DNA from: Pseudomonadota bacterium
GTDB taxonomy: Bacteria; Pseudomonadota; Gammaproteobacteria; Burkholderiales; Thiobacillaceae
Length of the DNA: 6,569 bases
Assembly: GCA_021791235.1 (NCBI GenBank)
Contig: JAJYXA010000097.1
Location: forward strand, 1-6,569
Direction: 5' to 3'
The notes under the pieces are model-generated. The model saw only the letters and a program-made list of their open reading frames with translations. It was not told where the DNA came from and did not search any database. Shown here piece after piece: positions 5,627 to 6,569 of this stretch. A program made the translations under genes and the position numbers. The first letter of the stretch is position 1. Each line of letters begins with the position of its first letter.

Positions 5627-6409
5627 ATGATTCGCTCACTGTGGATTGCCAAGACCGGTCTGGATGCGCAGCAGACGCAGATGGACGTGATTTCCAACAA
5701 CCTCGCCAACGTCAGCACCAGCGGGTTCAAGCGCGCGCGCGCGGTGTTCGAGGATCTGCTGTACCAGACCATCCGCCAGCCCGGCGCGCAGTCGTCCGAG
5801 CAGACGCAGCTGCCGTCCGGCCTGCAGATCGGCACCGGCGTGAAAACGGTGGCCACCGAGCGCATCTTCACGCAGGGGAATCTGCAGCAGACCGGCAACG
5901 CCAAGGATGTGGCGATCCAGGGCAACGGTTTCTTCCAGGTGCTGATGCCGGACGGCACGACTTCCTACACGCGCGACGGCTCCTTCCAGGCCGATTCCAA
6001 TGGCCAATTGGTGACGTCCAGCGGCTACGCGGTCCAACCGGCCATCACCATTCCGCCCGACACGCAGACCCTGACCATCGGACGCGACGGTACGGTGTCG
6101 GTGCAGCAGGCGGGCTCGTCCACGCCGGTGACCGTCGGCACCCTGCAACTGGCGATGTTCGTCAACCCCGCCGGTCTGCAGAGCTTGGGCGAGAATCTCT
6201 ACGCCGAAACCGCCGCATCGGGCACGCCGAGTTCCAACGCACCCGGCAGCAACGGTGCTGGCACGCTCAATCAGGGTTACGTCGAAACCTCGAACGTCAA
6301 CGTGGTGGAAGAGATGGTCAATATGATCCAGACCCAGCGTGCCTATGAAATCAACAGCAAGGCGATCACGACATCCGACCAGATGTTGCAGCGCCTGACC
6401 CAGCTCTGA
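5627..6409 (+). CDS. flgG: FlgG, distal rod protein
   Basis: The product has 260 residues, the same length as in Salmonella. FlgG forms the distal rod that passes through the P and L rings and supports the hook. The N-terminus [20 protein letters not shown] continues into [20 protein letters not shown]. The FlgG-specific segment [12 protein letters not shown]...[12 protein letters not shown] (46-73) is complete; in this family it distinguishes the straight rod from the curved hook. The core has [20 protein letters not shown] (79-98), [23 protein letters not shown] and [10 protein letters not shown]. The C-terminus has [20 protein letters not shown] and [16 protein letters not shown] precedes the ATG. 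Its stop overlaps the probable flgH ribosome binding region. Confidence 0.98.
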   Translation: MIRSLWIAKTGLDAQQTQMDVISNNLANVSTSGFKRARAVFEDLLYQTIRQPGAQSSEQTQLPSGLQIGTGVKTVATERIFTQGNLQQTGNAKDVAIQGNGFFQVLMPDGTTSYTRDGSFQADSNGQLVTSSGYAVQPAITIPPDTQTLTIGRDGTVSVQQAGSSTPVTVGTLQLAMFVNPAGLQSLGENLYAETAASGTPSSNAPGSNGAGTLNQGYVETSNVNVVEEMVNMIQTQRAYEINSKAITTSDQMLQRLTQL

Positions 6410-6417
6410 GGTTTGCC

Positions 6418-6569
6418 ATGAAGATGTCGCGTATCGTGGGATGTGTGGGGATGCTGCTGGGGCTGGCAGGTTGCGGCACCACGCCGTCGTCCATCATCCA
6501 GCAGCCCACCACGGCGCGTCCGCAGGCGCTGCCCACCCAGGCAGCCGGCAATGGCGCCATCTACCAGGT
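6418..6569 (+). CDS. flgH: FlgH, L-ring lipoprotein (N-terminal part only)
   Basis: Fifty codons are visible before the window ends. The product starts MKMSRIVGCVGMLLGLAGCG, a short lipoprotein signal peptide with lipobox L-A-G-C, so Cys19 would be the lipidated residue. Gly rather than Asp at the next position favours outer-membrane sorting. The mature start is a Thr/Pro/Gln-rich linker ending GNGAIYQ, which corresponds to the GSIYQ region near the start of mature FlgH proteins. FlgH forms the L ring, the outer-membrane bushing for the rod. The gene follows flgG by 8 bp, with GAGG at the flgG stop as probable ribosome binding site. An alternative ATG two codons downstream (6424) is possible. 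The order after flgG fits, and flgI and flgJ would be expected beyond the window. Confidence 0.93.
   Translation, partial: MKMSRIVGCVGMLLGLAGCGTTPSSIIQQPTTARPQALPTQAAGNGAIYQ

Noticed and set aside
4849..5958. Long open frame on the minus strand opposite flgF and the start of flgG
   Set aside because: Same cause: third-position GC bias keeps the antisense frame open. FlgF and FlgG on the + strand match their families end to end.
2631..6337. Near-identical DNA stretches encoding [11 protein letters not shown] in flgC (about 2631) and flgG (about 6293), with related copies in flgE and flgF, as repeats
   Set aside because: These are the conserved C-terminal motifs of the paralogous rod/hook family, not an independent repeat element.
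1..6569. CRISPR arrays, tRNA or rRNA genes, insertion sequences, prophage or toxin-antitoxin genes
   Set aside because: No repeat-spacer pattern, tRNA-like cloverleaf, transposase motif or terminal inverted repeats were seen. The window is almost fully occupied by intact flagellar genes.

Overview
This window is the start of a classical flg flagellar cluster from a GC-rich Gram-negative bacterium. Gene order, product lengths and a probable FlhDC-type control site point to a proteobacterium, most likely a betaproteobacterium. That placement is inferred from protein style and layout, and I cannot name a genus.

Layout. Positions 1-161 hold the 3' end of a rightward gene that resembles the C-terminus of the tRNA-modifying enzyme MnmC. 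It converges on the leftward operon flgA-flgM-flgN (1751 down to 165), with only 3 bp between the mnmC and flgN stops. A 171-bp divergent control region (1752-1922) separates flgA from the rightward operon flgB-flgC-flgD-flgE-flgF-flgG-flgH (from 1923). The window ends inside flgH. No stretch longer than 300 bases lacks a gene. The non-coding gaps worth noting are 937-1034 (flgA/flgM), 1752-1922 (flgA/flgB), 3445-3500 (flgD/flgE) and 4728-4860 (flgE/flgF).

How the genes work together. FlgB, FlgC, FlgF and FlgG build the rod through the periplasm. FlgD caps the growing hook and FlgE is the hook subunit. FlgA is the periplasmic chaperone for P-ring assembly, and FlgH is the L-ring lipoprotein. 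FlgM is the anti-sigma factor that holds sigma-28 inactive until the hook is finished and FlgM is exported. FlgN is the chaperone for the hook-filament junction proteins. The divergent region has an imperfect dyad resembling a FlhD4C2 site, flanked by one candidate promoter facing flgA and one facing flgB, as in the enterobacterial flgA/flgB arrangement.

Novelty. This is mostly an ordinary, intact flagellar locus, and I see no undescribed multi-gene system. The points that merit a second look are an unusually long flgE-flgF gap with a possible 36-codon reading frame ending in the flgF ribosome binding site, a 14-bp tandem repeat over the flgA stop codon, a terminator-like hairpin in the flgM leader facing against the genes, and the candidate FlhDC dyad.
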